A DNA stretch of 64,000 nucleotides from an uncultured Rhodanobacteraceae bacterium (GCA_937928755.1 CALEZI010000179.1:1-64000); one strand, 5' to 3'. Shown: positions 48,486-57,771, counted from the stretch's first letter. The notes: a model not told the origin generated them from the letters alone. Translations and numbers: made by a program.

Positions 48486-50849
48486 ATGAACAGCACAGAC
48501 AAGAAGCCGCGCTCGCACCTGCCGATGCGCAATACGGTCCCGGCCCGCTTCATCCCGTACGATGCGAAAGACCCGGACATGGTGAAAACACCGATCGAGC
48601 AGTTGCGGCCGCCCGAAGGCGCGCCCAATGTGCTGATCGTGTTGATCGACGACTGCGGCTTCGGCGCTTCCAGCGCTTTCGGCGGTCCGATCGCCACGCC
48701 GGCGGCGGAAAAACTGGCCGCGGGTGGGCTCAAGTACAACCGCTTCCACACCACGGCGATTTGCTCGGCGACGCGCCAGGCGCTGCTGACTGGCCGCAAC
48801 CACCACAACGCCGGCATGGCCGGCATCACCGAAATCGCCACCGGCCAGCCGGGCTATTGCTCGGTGCTGCCCAACTCGATGTCGCCGCTGGCCAAGACAC
48901 TCAAGCTCAACGGCTACAACACGGCGCAGTTCGGCAAGTGCCATGAAGTGCCGGTGTGGCAGTCGAGTCCGGTGGGTCCGTTCGACCAGTGGCCGACCGG
49001 TGGCGGCGGCTTCGAATACTTCTACGGCTTCATCGGTGGCGAAGCCCACCAGTGGTATCCGTCGCTGTACCAGGGCACCACGCCGATCGAGGCGCCGAAG
49101 ACACCCGAAGAGGGTTACCACTTGATGGAAGACATGGCCGATCGTGCCATCGCCTGGATCCAGCAACAGAAGGCGCTGGCGCCCGACAAGCCGTTCTTCG
49201 CCTACTTCGCGCCGGGCGCGACGCATGCGCCGCACCACGTGGCCAAGGAATGGGCGGACAAGTACAAGGGCAAGTTCGACGCCGGCTGGGACCAGCTGCG
49301 CGAGGAAACCTTTGCGCGTCAGAAGAAGCTCGGCGTGATCCCGGCCGACTGCGAGCTGACCCCGCGGCCGAAGGATGTCCCCGCCTGGGACGATATGCCG
49401 GACGAGTTCAAGCCGGTGCTGCGTCGCCAGATGGAGGTCTACGCCGGCTTCCTGGAGTTCACCGACCATCACGTGGGCCGGCTGTTCGAGACCCTCGAAT
49501 CCCTCGGCCTGAGCGACAACACGCTGATCTACTACATCATCGGCGACAACGGCGCCTCGGCCGAAGGCTCGTTCAACGGCTGCTACAACGAAATGAGCTA
49601 CTTCAACGGCCTGCAGGCGCTGGAGACGGCGGAATACCTGACCGAGCGCCTCGATAAGCTCGGCGGTCCCGAGTCCTACAACCACTTCGCCGTGGGCTGG
49701 GCGCACGCGATGAACACGCCATATCAGTGGACCAAGCAGGTGGCTTCGCACTGGGGCGGCACCCGCAACGGCACCATCGTGCATTGGCCGAAGGGCATCC
49801 AGGCCAAGGGCGAGCAGCGCACCCAGTTCGCGCACGTCATCGACGTGGCGCCGACCATCCTCGAGGCGGCAGGCATCCCCGAGCCGGTCTCGGTGGACGG
49901 TATCACGCAGGATCCGATCGACGGCGTCAGCATGCTCAGCACCTTCAACGACGCCAGCGCGCCCGAGGTTCACGACACCCAGTACTTCGAGGTGATGGGC
50001 AACCGCGCGATCTACCACAAGGGCTGGACTGCGGTCACCAAGCACTACACCCCGTGGATCCAGGGCCCGCGCATCCCGCTCGACGACGATTTGTGGGAGC
50101 TCTACAACACCAACACCGACTGGAGCCAGGCGCGCGATCTGGCCAAGGAAATGCCCGAAAAGCTGCGCGAGATGCAACGCCTGTTCATCATCGAGGCAAC
50201 GCGCTACAAGGTGCTGCCGCTCGACGACCGCATGTTCGAGAAGATCAATCCCGACACCGCCGGTCGTCCGGTGCTGATCAAGGGCAAGACTCAGCTACTC
50301 GCCGGCGGCATGACCCATCTCTCCGAAAACTGCGTCCTCAACGTCAAGAACAAGTCGCACTCGGTCACTGCCAATATCGTGGTGCCGGAGGGCGGGGCCA
50401 GGGGCGTGATCATTGCCCAGGGCGCCGACATCGGCGGCTGGGTGCTTTACGTCCACAACGGCAAATTCAAGTACTGCTACAACTGGGGCGGCTACAAGCA
50501 CTTCATGGTCGAGGGTGCGACGCTGCTGGCGCCGGGCGAGCACCAGGTGCGCATGGAGTTCGCCTATGACGGTGGTGGCCTCGGCAAGGGCGGTATGGCC
50601 ACGTTGTACGTGGACGGCAACAAGGACGGCGAGGGCCGGATCGACGCGACGCTGGCGATGATCTTCTCGGCCGACGATGGCCTCGATGTCGGCATGGACG
50701 GTGGCTCGGCCATTTCGCCGGACTACAAGGCCGGCGACAACGCCTATAACGGCAAGGTCAAGGGCGTGCTGATCTCGATCGAAGAGGACGATGGCAAGCA
50801 CGTCGTCGACCCGGCGGACGCCATTCGCATGGCGATGGCGCGGCAGTAA
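48486..50849 (+). CDS. Arylsulfatase (Cys-type, long form)
   Basis: A 787-residue arylsulfatase. NVLIVLIDDCGFGASSAFGG gives the metal site, and Cys93 in CSATRQALLTGRNHH (CXAXR) is the residue to be matured. FAYFAPGATHAPHH and IYYIIGDNGASAEGS complete the site. A C-terminal ~200-residue beta domain follows the catalytic region, as in other ~780-residue arylsulfatases. There is no signal peptide. The ATG at 48486 has GGAGA eight bases upstream. It probably hydrolyses organic sulfate esters. It follows the maturase by 258 bp, with operator-like site 6 in between. Confidence 0.92.
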   Translation: MNSTDKKPRSHLPMRNTVPARFIPYDAKDPDMVKTPIEQLRPPEGAPNVLIVLIDDCGFGASSAFGGPIATPAAEKLAAGGLKYNRFHTTAICSATRQALLTGRNHHNAGMAGITEIATGQPGYCSVLPNSMSPLAKTLKLNGYNTAQFGKCHEVPVWQSSPVGPFDQWPTGGGGFEYFYGFIGGEAHQWYPSLYQGTTPIEAPKTPEEGYHLMEDMADRAIAWIQQQKALAPDKPFFAYFAPGATHAPHHVAKEWADKYKGKFDAGWDQLREETFARQKKLGVIPADCELTPRPKDVPAWDDMPDEFKPVLRRQMEVYAGFLEFTDHHVGRLFETLESLGLSDNTLIYYIIGDNGASAEGSFNGCYNEMSYFNGLQALETAEYLTERLDKLGGPESYNHFAVGWAHAMNTPYQWTKQVASHWGGTRNGTIVHWPKGIQAKGEQRTQFAHVIDVAPTILEAAGIPEPVSVDGITQDPIDGVSMLSTFNDASAPEVHDTQYFEVMGNRAIYHKGWTAVTKHYTPWIQGPRIPLDDDLWELYNTNTDWSQARDLAKEMPEKLREMQRLFIIEATRYKVLPLDDRMFEKINPDTAGRPVLIKGKTQLLAGGMTHLSENCVLNVKNKSHSVTANIVVPEGGARGVIIAQGADIGGWVLYVHNGKFKYCYNWGGYKHFMVEGATLLAPGEHQVRMEFAYDGGGLGKGGMATLYVDGNKDGEGRIDATLAMIFSADDGLDVGMDGGSAISPDYKAGDNAYNGKVKGVLISIEEDDGKHVVDPADAIRMAMARQ

Positions 50850-50971
50850 GCCCGAAACCGGACCGGCGGCCCGTGTGGGCTGCCGGCCCCGGTCTGCATG
50901 GTGTCGCGTTTGCAGACGTTTCAGTCGGCGAACTGGGTGGGGCGCTGACGTACCTGCGGGCCACCACCTCA

Positions 50972-51310
50972 CGTAGGCCGAGTGTGCGCAGCCTCACCGC
51001 GCTCACCGGCGCTCTTTCGCACGCACGAAATGCGCCGGGGAACGCGCTTTGGGGTGTGCGGCGCAACCGGAGACAGCGGCGGCGCGTACCCGCGGCCTAC
51101 CGCCGGGCGTAGGCCGAGTGTGCGCAGCGTCACCGCGCTCACCGGCGTTCCTTCGCACGCACGAAAAGCGCCGGCGAACGCGCTTTTGGGGGCGCGCGGC
51201 ACGGCCCGAGATTTTGGGCGGCGCGTACCCGCGGCCTACGCCGGCCGTGGCCCGACCGCGTAGGCCGAGCGTGCGCGGCTTCATCGCGCTCGCCGGCGCT
51301 CTGGGCGCGG
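50972..51310. repeat. REP-like repeat array, left of the RAYT gene
   Basis: Three units starting at 50972, 51108 and 51260, each opening with CGTAGGCCGAG(T/C)GTGCGC and continuing ...CACCGCGCTCACCGGCG. Units 1 and 2 also share GCACGCACGAAA and GGCGGCGCGTACCCGCGG further in. Within each are GC-rich palindromes. They fill most of the gap between the arylsulfatase and the transposase; 50850-50971 holds nothing I recognise. Confidence 0.85.
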
Positions 51311-51868
51311 TCATTCCAGGTCCAGATCGTTGAGGCTGGGCGGCTCCGCGTGTCCCCAACCGACTGCGTACCACCCCCGTCGGAGGTATCTGGCGTAGGA
51401 CGAAAACGCATACGCCTCGGGTTCATCGACGACGGCGTGCTTGACCGGGTTGTAATGCACATAGTCGAGATGTCGGTGCAAATCGGCTTCGTCGCGAATG
51501 ATGTGATCGAAAAACCGGTCCTGCCAGATCGCACCGCGCCCCAGCCGGCGCCGCACCTTCAGCTTCAGCCGCAGTACGAAGATGCTGAATGATTCCATTT
51601 CCCCCAGCACCAAATGCAGATGATCCGGCATCACCACATGCGCGTAGACCTTGGCACGCAGTTCGTTGCGGGTTTGCGCCAGGGCTTGAATCACGATGGG
51701 TTCGTGTCCACGCAGCAATGGCTGATGCTGCGCGCAGACGATCGTGAGGAAGACCGGGCGACCCAGGAGCTGATGACGGCGGACATTTCGCATGGCGGCA
51801 GCCTGAGCTCGCGCAGATCTGGCGTCTGCAGGAAATCGCCGCGATCGCTTGTAGGAATTCCGTGACAT
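51311..51868 (-). CDS. REP-associated tyrosine transposase (RAYT, Y1/HUH)
   Basis: A 185-residue HUH single-strand endonuclease of the IS200/IS605-related RAYT group. The HUH pair is in YAHVVMPDHLHLVL. IWQDRFFDHIIRDEADLHRHLDYVHYNPVKHAVV is the family C-terminal signature that contains the catalytic Tyr. Such proteins are usually single-copy and non-mobile, and act on surrounding REP sequences. Repeats of one family lie directly on both sides. It is inserted between the arylsulfatase and an outer-membrane gene, against the direction of the neighbours. Confidence 0.9.
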   Translation of the reverse strand: MSRNSYKRSRRFPADARSARAQAAAMRNVRRHQLLGRPVFLTIVCAQHQPLLRGHEPIVIQALAQTRNELRAKVYAHVVMPDHLHLVLGEMESFSIFVLRLKLKVRRRLGRGAIWQDRFFDHIIRDEADLHRHLDYVHYNPVKHAVVDEPEAYAFSSYARYLRRGWYAVGWGHAEPPSLNDLDLE

Positions 51869-52000
51869 CTGAAGAACGCCGGGGAACGCGCTTGGGGAAG
51901 CGCGGCACGGTTGCAGTTGACGGCTGCGCGTTCCCGCGGCCTACCGCCGGGCGTAGGCCGAGTGTGCGCAGCGTCACCGCGCTCACCGGCGCTCTTTCCT
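51869..52000. repeat. REP-like repeat, right of the RAYT gene
   Basis: GAACGCCGGGGAACGCGCTT, then TTCCCGCGGCCTACCGCCGGG and a full unit start at 51952, CGTAGGCCGAGTGTGCGC followed by AGCGTCACCGCGCTCACCGG, essentially identical to unit 2 on the left side. The remaining ~190 bp to the next gene hold operator-like site 7. Confidence 0.8.
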
Positions 52001-52067
52001 CGCTACGGCGGGCGATTGCTTCTCAGGCTCTCTGTCCGGCCCTTCCGCTACCGCTGGCGCTTCCCGG

Positions 52068-52083
52068 TTGGGCCAAGGTCCCA
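52068..52083. promoter_or_regulatory. Operator-like site 7
   Basis: TTGGGCCAAGGTCCCA (reverse TGGGACCTTGGCCCAA), 104 bp before the outer-membrane gene at 52188, just outside the REP-like repeats. Confidence 0.5.
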
Positions 52084-52187
52084 TGGTCGCCTTCGCTGAC
52101 GGGCGCCATGCTTCTGATCGTAGTCCAAGTGCTTGATTGCAGCGTCGCTTGCCGATGCGCAATGCCAAACCGATCAGAGGTTCTGCC

Positions 52188-53015
52188 ATGAACGCAACTT
52201 CCGCAACGAAAGCGACTTTGTGCGTCGCGCTGCTGGCCGCCTTAGTCGCCACCGGCGCGGCAGCGCAGGAGCCGGCCGCAACCGGCGCCGACGACGCCGC
52301 CGAACTGGCCAAGAAGCTTTCCAATCCGATCGCCAGCCTGATCAGCGTGCCGCTCAAGTACAGTTGGGACACCGGTATCGGCGGCGACGACCTCGAGCGT
52401 TCGACTTTCATCGTGCAGCCGGTGATCCCGTTCGAGTGGAACGCCGACTGGAACCTGATCACACGCACGATCATTCCCTATGTCGACGCGCAGGCGCCCG
52501 GCGGAAGCAACGATGTCTCCGGTACCGGCGACATCCTGCAGAGTTTCTTCTTCTCGCCCAAGGCGCCCACCGCCGGCGGCTGGGTCTGGGGCCTCGGGCC
52601 GGTGTTCAGCTATCCGAGCGCCAGCAACGACAGTCTCGGCAGCGAAAAGTGGAGTGCCGGTCCGACCCTGGTGATGCTCAAGCAGGACAGCGGCTGGACC
52701 TGGGGCGTGCTGGCCAATCATCTGTGGTCGTTCGCCGGCGACGACGACCGCGCCGACGTCAGTGCCACCTTCGTGCAACCGTTCCTGTCCTACGCCACCG
52801 CCAGCCACACCACCTGGGGCATCAACAGCGAATCCACGTACGACTGGGAAGCCGAGCAGGCGACCGTGCCGATCAACCTGTCCGTCTCGCAATTGCTGCG
52901 CTTCGGCAAGCAACCGGTCAGCCTGGGGCTGACCTATCGCCATTACGTCGATGCGCCCGCCAACGCACCCGATTGGGGGCTGAGTTTCACGCTGACGCTG
53001 CTGTTCCCGAAGTAA
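52188..53015 (+). CDS. Outer-membrane barrel protein
   Basis: A 275-residue protein with a signal peptide (ATLCVALLAALVATGAAAQ). About 20 charged residues precede a chain of beta-strands (LISVPLKYSWDTGIGG, FIVQPVIPFEWNADWNLITRTIIPYV, GGWVWGLGPVFSYPSAS) that ends SFTLTLLFPK. The pattern is that of transporter-like barrels often encoded next to hydrolases; the cargo is unknown. AGAGG lies upstream of the ATG at 52188. Same-strand amidohydrolase gene 53 bp downstream. Confidence 0.75.
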   Translation: MNATSATKATLCVALLAALVATGAAAQEPAATGADDAAELAKKLSNPIASLISVPLKYSWDTGIGGDDLERSTFIVQPVIPFEWNADWNLITRTIIPYVDAQAPGGSNDVSGTGDILQSFFFSPKAPTAGGWVWGLGPVFSYPSASNDSLGSEKWSAGPTLVMLKQDSGWTWGVLANHLWSFAGDDDRADVSATFVQPFLSYATASHTTWGINSESTYDWEAEQATVPINLSVSQLLRFGKQPVSLGLTYRHYVDAPANAPDWGLSFTLTLLFPK

Positions 53016-53068
53016 CCGATGCCGAGCGACAACCCTTTCAACATCGCCGTTCCAAAGAGGAGAGTCCG

Positions 53069-54217
53069 ATGAACACCCAGCACGACAAGCAACAGTCCAA
53101 CCCCGATTTGCAGGAACCCGAAGGTGTGAGGACCGAGCCTTCGCGCCGGCAGTTTCTCCAGTTCTCGGGCGCTGCCGCTGCCGCCGCCTCGGCGATTGCC
53201 GCAGGTGGCCTGTTCTCATCTGCCGCAGTCGCTGATGACACCCTGGCGATGGCGGGAGGCAGCAACAGGCCATCCTGGGCGCCCACCAAGTACCTGATCA
53301 ATTGCCACGTTCACCTCGGCTCCGGGCCGACGGTGGCGGAGCTGGCACCGAGTATCCATAGCGCCGCGGACTGGGGCGCGCTTCGCACCAAACAGCCGGA
53401 AAAGTTCGCCAAGGCCGTGGGCGAAGGTGCCGTGGACGATTCCGCAATTCTGCTCGGGGCCATGGACAAGTATGGCGTCACGCACTCCATCGTCCAAACC
53501 GCGCCCGGCAAAGGCACCAACAACCAGATGGTGCTCGATGCCGCCAAGAAGAGCAACGGGCGATTCATCCCGATCTACCGGCCCGAAGCCGTGTCGAATG
53601 CAGCCGCCAGGGGCACGCTGGGAGTGGACTATGGCGACGAGGTCAGCAAGGTTGTGCGTCAAATCGCCGATGAATTGCAGAGCCCGGCCATGAGCGCCAC
53701 GCGTGGCGTGGGTGAGATCGTGCCGATCACGACTGAAATCCATCCAGCCAAGATCGCCCGCGACATGGCGCCGATCATGGAAGTGCTGAAGGCGCGGGGC
53801 GATCTGCCCATCATGTTCCCGACCGGATACTCGGGCTGGAAAGGCGTGCACTACTACATCTATTCACCCATCTGGGTGGATGAGATCGCAGCGATTTTCC
53901 CGACGGTGCCGATCGTTCTCACGAAGATGGGACGCGGCATCCAGGCGTCCTTCGATGCCTGCCTGTCCGTGGCCATGCGCAACGCCAACGTCTATTTCGA
54001 CATGACCGACACCTCGCCGGAGCACCTGCGCAAGGCGATCACCGTTATCGGCGCGCAACGGATCATGTTCGGCAGCGACCTCAGCGCCATCGCGTCGAAT
54101 CACGCGATATTGGACAACCTCAGGACCTGTATCGAAACTCGGCTGTCCGCCGAGGAGCGTGAGTGGATTGCCTGGAAGACGGCAAACCAGATTTACAAAC
54201 TGGGTTTGACGGGCTGA
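53069..54217 (+). CDS. Tat-exported amidohydrolase family protein
   Basis: A 382-residue metal-dependent hydrolase of the amidohydrolase_2 type. The N-terminus has a twin-arginine signal, SRRQFLQFSGAAAAAASAIAAGG. The barrel begins with the metal pair His-x-His in LINCHVHLG; later elements are GVGEIVPI, IMFPTGYSGW and RIMFGSDLSAIASNHA with the closing Asp. Substrate unknown; relatives act on cyclic amides, lactones or carboxylates. AGAGGAGAG precedes the ATG. It follows the barrel gene in an apparent operon. Confidence 0.88.
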   Translation: MNTQHDKQQSNPDLQEPEGVRTEPSRRQFLQFSGAAAAAASAIAAGGLFSSAAVADDTLAMAGGSNRPSWAPTKYLINCHVHLGSGPTVAELAPSIHSAADWGALRTKQPEKFAKAVGEGAVDDSAILLGAMDKYGVTHSIVQTAPGKGTNNQMVLDAAKKSNGRFIPIYRPEAVSNAAARGTLGVDYGDEVSKVVRQIADELQSPAMSATRGVGEIVPITTEIHPAKIARDMAPIMEVLKARGDLPIMFPTGYSGWKGVHYYIYSPIWVDEIAAIFPTVPIVLTKMGRGIQASFDACLSVAMRNANVYFDMTDTSPEHLRKAITVIGAQRIMFGSDLSAIASNHAILDNLRTCIETRLSAEEREWIAWKTANQIYKLGLTG

Positions 54218-54340
54218 TCCAAGGCGGGTGCGTTCGCGAGAGCAGGTTCGTTGCGGTGGCTTTGACGCAAGGCGACAGGCTCTGCTTGGATTGGCGCAGG
54301 ATGGCTTCAGGCGGAGATGGCCAGAGCCAGCAGCGACGCG

Positions 54341-54372
54341 CCCTCGACCGGATTGCGCATTCCGGTCGAGGG
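54341..54372 (+). terminator. Strong hairpin after the amidohydrolase gene, no T run
   Basis: Perfect 12-bp stem CCCTCGACCGGA/TCCGGTCGAGGG with loop TTGCGCAT. It lacks a U tract, so it is an mRNA 3'-end or attenuating hairpin rather than a classic terminator. Located between the amidohydrolase and the DUF4239-like gene. Confidence 0.5.
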
Positions 54373-54431
54373 TGCGGAACCCATGTTCGATATCGGACAA
54401 TCTTTCGTCAGGTGATCAGTCAGGCAAGCCA

Positions 54432-55193
54432 ATGAACCCTTCAATTGTCGGCGTCGTCGTCTTCGGGTTCAGCATGGCTGGCGCCCTGCTCGGGTTGAGT
54501 CTGGCGCGGCGCCTGCCGCAACAGGAACTCGACAGTCAATCGAGGGATTCGATAAAGCTCGCGGTTGGGCTCATCGCCACGATGACCGCGCTGGTGCTCG
54601 GGCTGGTCACGGCGTCCGCCAAGAGCAACTTCGATTCGCTGAGCGCCGCCGTGAAGACCGGTGCCGTCGATCTGATTGCGCTCGACCGCACTCTGGCGCG
54701 CTACGGGCCAGAGACCGCGCAAATCCGCACCGACCTGAAAAGCGCGGTCGAGTTGCGTGTCGAACTGACCTGGCCCTCCGACGCGTCCCGAGTGGCCGAG
54801 TTGCAGGTGCTGCAGCAAGCGACCAGCGTGGAAGCGGTCGGCAATCGAATCCTCCTGCTGCAGCCCTCGGATGATCTGCAAAGAGCACTCAAGGTCAGGT
54901 CTGTTGCGCTTGCCGAGAAACTGCTGGAGGCGCGCTGGTTGTTGCACGCCGGCAGTTCGGCATCCGTGCCCCTGCCGTTTCTGGGCGTTCTCACGCTGTG
55001 GATCACGATCACCTTCACCATCTTCGGCATGCTCGCACCGAGCAACCGCGCCGTGATTGGTGTGCTCGCGGCGTGCGCGATGTCAGTGGGTACCGCGCTC
55101 TTCATCATCCTCGAGATGGACGGACCCTTCGATGGCGTGTTGACGGTTTCCGGCCAACCTTTGCGCAAGGCCATCATGGAACTCGACCACTGA
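54432..55193 (+). CDS. DUF4239 (bestrophin-like) membrane protein
   Basis: A 253-residue protein with two hydrophobic helices near the N-terminus (SIVGVVVFGFSMAGALLGLSLA; LAVGLIATMTALVLGLVTASAK) and two near the C-terminus, around a helical soluble middle. The LIATMTALVLGLVTASAKSNFDSL segment is characteristic of DUF4239. Function unknown, possibly channel-like. The ATG follows a weak AGG-containing leader. Confidence 0.75.
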   Translation: MNPSIVGVVVFGFSMAGALLGLSLARRLPQQELDSQSRDSIKLAVGLIATMTALVLGLVTASAKSNFDSLSAAVKTGAVDLIALDRTLARYGPETAQIRTDLKSAVELRVELTWPSDASRVAELQVLQQATSVEAVGNRILLLQPSDDLQRALKVRSVALAEKLLEARWLLHAGSSASVPLPFLGVLTLWITITFTIFGMLAPSNRAVIGVLAACAMSVGTALFIILEMDGPFDGVLTVSGQPLRKAIMELDH

Positions 55194-55266
55194 TCGACCG
55201 AAACCGGCACCGGACAGAACCTGCCGTTGATCACCCGTCCGGCGCAGTGAAAAGCCAAGGCGCCGA

Positions 55267-56430
55267 TCACAACCCGACCAATCCGGTGAAGAACTGGGCG
55301 ATCAGATCGACCAGCGGATACTTGAACAGGATCAGCGGCGTCATCGGCAGCAGCGCCGCCAGCAGCATCTGCGTCAGGGTGCGCGTGCTGATCGGGATCG
55401 AGCGCATGTCGCTGACGACCTGGCGCGCGCCCCCCAGGTCTGCCATCGACTGGATGTCGGCGCTGCCGAGCAGTTCGTCGCGCGGCGCGCCGTCTTTCAG
55501 CCACCTGCGCTCGAACTCGGCGGCGTAGCGTTCGCCGAGTACCGTGTAGTCGCTGAGGCCGCGGACGCGGCAGGTCCACAGCTGGCTTGAGAACAGCAGC
55601 AGCGGCGCGACGAACAGCAGCGCATCGATCAGGATGATCACCGCCAGCGCCGGGTAGACGGCTTCCAGCGTCATTCGTCCGGCGGCGATCTCGACCGCGT
55701 AGGACGACGCCATCACCACCGAGATCGCCATCACCAGCGGCATGACATGGATATGCACCAGTTCCAGGTGGCCAAGGCCGGCCATGCCGTCCGGGTGGCT
55801 GGCGACCAGTTGCAGCCGCAGCCTGGATATCCGCCACAGCCAGTAGACCCACAACAGCCAGCGACAGAGCCAGCGCAGCACGAGGAATCTGAGCGTGGTC
55901 AGGCAGACCACCGCGTACCACCAGCCTGCCCAGGGCAAGTCTTCGCCCGCGGCAATGCGCGCAAAGGCCTCGGTGCCGGGTATTTCCAGCAGTGGCGTCG
56001 CAAAGGCCAGCGCGATGGCAACGATCAGGCACACCGCTTCGAGCCACCAGGACTGGTTCCAGCGGGCGTTGCCGTCGATCTGCGCGCGCAGCTCGTGCAT
56101 CTGATCCGCTGGCACGATGCTGGAACGCGCCAGGGCGCGCACGAATTCATCGACGCGCGGGTCGAGCAGCGACTCGGCGAGGAACAGCAGCGGAATCGCC
56201 AGCAGCAGTCTCGCGTGCGCGCCGAGCATGGCGATCGACCACAGCTCCACGCCTTCGAGGACTGCAAGCAGGGCGCCGACCAGCCACAGCGACAGGCCGA
56301 TCGCGATGCCCAGGCGCAGGGTGCGATGGCCCGCACGCACCAGCCCGAGACGACAACCCAACTGGTGCAAGGGTCCACCGAGCAGCGAAACCCGCGGCAG
56401 CTCCCGGTACACATCGGTGGATTCCGTCAT
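55267..56430 (-). CDS. Uncharacterised polytopic membrane protein
   Basis: A 387-residue inner-membrane protein with about six to seven helices and a soluble C-terminal segment (~280-345) before the last helix. No motif I can name. GAGG lies about 10 bases before the ATG. It follows the membrane protein at 56513 by 82 bp on the same strand, so the three genes 57675 to 55267 may form one operon. Confidence 0.7.
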   Translation of the reverse strand: MTESTDVYRELPRVSLLGGPLHQLGCRLGLVRAGHRTLRLGIAIGLSLWLVGALLAVLEGVELWSIAMLGAHARLLLAIPLLFLAESLLDPRVDEFVRALARSSIVPADQMHELRAQIDGNARWNQSWWLEAVCLIVAIALAFATPLLEIPGTEAFARIAAGEDLPWAGWWYAVVCLTTLRFLVLRWLCRWLLWVYWLWRISRLRLQLVASHPDGMAGLGHLELVHIHVMPLVMAISVVMASSYAVEIAAGRMTLEAVYPALAVIILIDALLFVAPLLLFSSQLWTCRVRGLSDYTVLGERYAAEFERRWLKDGAPRDELLGSADIQSMADLGGARQVVSDMRSIPISTRTLTQMLLAALLPMTPLILFKYPLVDLIAQFFTGLVGL

Positions 56431-56512
56431 TCCTGCCTCTCTGACCTGGGTGTCGTGGGTCCGCAGACGCCTCGAATGGTTGTGGATTCAGCTCGCAGCG
56501 CCCGCACGGCAT

Positions 56513-57256
56513 TCAATCCAGCGGCAACAGCAGCAGACCATAAATCAGGCCGCCGGCGAGGAAGGGCAGGAAGCGCCCATCTTTCTCCGTCGGCAACTCC
56601 ATCGCCGCACTGGTCATGATCACCGCGCCGGAGACAAAGGCGACCAGCAGCGCGAGCACGTGATGGGGAAGCGCGATCAGCCATCCGGCGCCCCATCCCA
56701 GCAGGCACATCGCCGCCAGCACCCAGCGCCCGACGGATTGCCACGCTTCCCCATGTTCCTCGCGCAGCGAGTGCTCCAGCGCCAGGAAGTGCGCACCGAT
56801 GGCTGCAGCGTAAAGGCCGGTGGCCGCGTGCGTGCCCTCGAGGTTGCGCACCAGCAGGTACGCCATCAGCCCCACGTAGGCCGCGAAACCGCCGAGATGG
56901 ACCCGGAACGCGCGCGCCTCATCGCCGATCTCGCTGACGCGACGCAGGTGCGCGCGGAGCCTGTCCAGGCCATAGAAACCGAGGAACCCGACCAAACCGA
57001 GGAAGTAGATCGCCTTGCCCTCGTGCGGCAGCGGCAGCGACACGGATTCGGCAAACGCGGTGCGCGCCGCGTGCATTTCCGGCATCAGGCGCACGAATAC
57101 ATAGGCCGCCGACATGCCCGCGGCGAAAGACACCAGGCTGCGCCGGTCGGAGGTCAGCGCACGCAGCGGATGGAAGCGTCCACCGACCAGAAACACCGCG
57201 GCGAACAACAGCGCGGCCGCACCCGTTTCGGCGACGGTGCGCAGGTCGAGATCCAC
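56513..57256 (-). CDS. Uncharacterised membrane protein, eight helices
   Basis: A 247-residue polytopic protein from GTG 57256, two bases after the DUF202 stop, so translation is probably coupled. It has about eight helices and several His/Glu positions inside or near them (IGAHFLALEHSLREEHG; PHHVLALLVAFVSG), loosely like ZIP-type metal transporters, but the family's own motif is not evident and I do not assign it. Confidence 0.7.
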   Translation of the reverse strand: MDLDLRTVAETGAAALLFAAVFLVGGRFHPLRALTSDRRSLVSFAAGMSAAYVFVRLMPEMHAARTAFAESVSLPLPHEGKAIYFLGLVGFLGFYGLDRLRAHLRRVSEIGDEARAFRVHLGGFAAYVGLMAYLLVRNLEGTHAATGLYAAAIGAHFLALEHSLREEHGEAWQSVGRWVLAAMCLLGWGAGWLIALPHHVLALLVAFVSGAVIMTSAAMELPTEKDGRFLPFLAGGLIYGLLLLPLD

Positions 57257-57258
57257 GG

Positions 57259-57675
57259 TCAAAGCAGCCGCGAAATGATGCCGACGAACAGGAACAGGCC
57301 GGTCGCCGACATGATCAGCGCCATCACGAACGACGGGCGCCAGGTGGGTATCGAGTGGTAGGCCCGCAGCAGGCGCAGATTCTGCCAATAGTCGATGGTG
57401 CCCATGACCACGGCGAGCGTGCCGAGGCCGGTCAGGAACAGGCCGACGCTGCGCGGGCTGTGTTCGACCACCACATCGCCGCTGGCGCGGAAACCGTCGA
57501 GAATCTTGTAGATGGTGAAACCGAAACTGATCATCGACAGGCCGGTGCGCACCCACGCCATCAGCGTGCGATCTGCTGCCAGCACGCTCCTCGCCGTTGC
57601 CATGTCGGTGCGCGCGGCCGCCAACTGGTTCGACGAGGGCGGCGCACTTGTCGCTGCGTCCTGGTTTGTCGACAT
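57259..57675 (-). CDS. DUF202 (YidH-like) membrane protein
   Basis: A 138-residue protein. A hydrophilic N-terminus is followed by the DUF202 signature LAADRTLMAWVRTGLSMISFGFTIYKIL and three membrane helices. Function unknown; relatives are small inner-membrane proteins. It heads an operon with two more membrane-protein genes. Operator-like site 8 lies 80 bp upstream of its start, between it and a divergent membrane-protein gene. Confidence 0.88.
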   Translation of the reverse strand: MSTNQDAATSAPPSSNQLAAARTDMATARSVLAADRTLMAWVRTGLSMISFGFTIYKILDGFRASGDVVVEHSPRSVGLFLTGLGTLAVVMGTIDYWQNLRLLRAYHSIPTWRPSFVMALIMSATGLFLFVGIISRLL

Positions 57676-57755
57676 GACGAACTCCCTGGCCTGAGTACCC
57701 AGGCATCTCGCATTTCAGGCATCCAAGGCTGCACGCTGCGCTGGCTGTCCGCCAG

Positions 57756-57771
57756 TGAGACCTGAGTCTCA
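57756..57771. promoter_or_regulatory. Operator-like site 8, divergent promoter region
   Basis: TGAGACCTGAGTCTCA followed by TTGG; perfect 6-bp arms. Toward the gene at 57871 a TCTAGC -10-like element follows, with its CTAG 23 nt beyond the site, the same spacing as at site 5; operator centre near -42. Confidence 0.65.

Noticed and set aside
46443..50177. 1244-codon minus-strand open frame over the maturase and arylsulfatase
   Set aside because: Overlaps two well-supported genes completely and shows no domain; an antisense shadow.
56440..56465. GACCTGGGTGTCGTGGGTCC before the membrane-protein gene at 56430
   Set aside because: Half-sites are spaced and oriented differently from the ten operator-like sites.
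56513..57256. ZIP-family metal transporter
   Set aside because: Topology and some His/Glu residues are compatible, but the characteristic helix 4/5 metal motifs are not recognisable.
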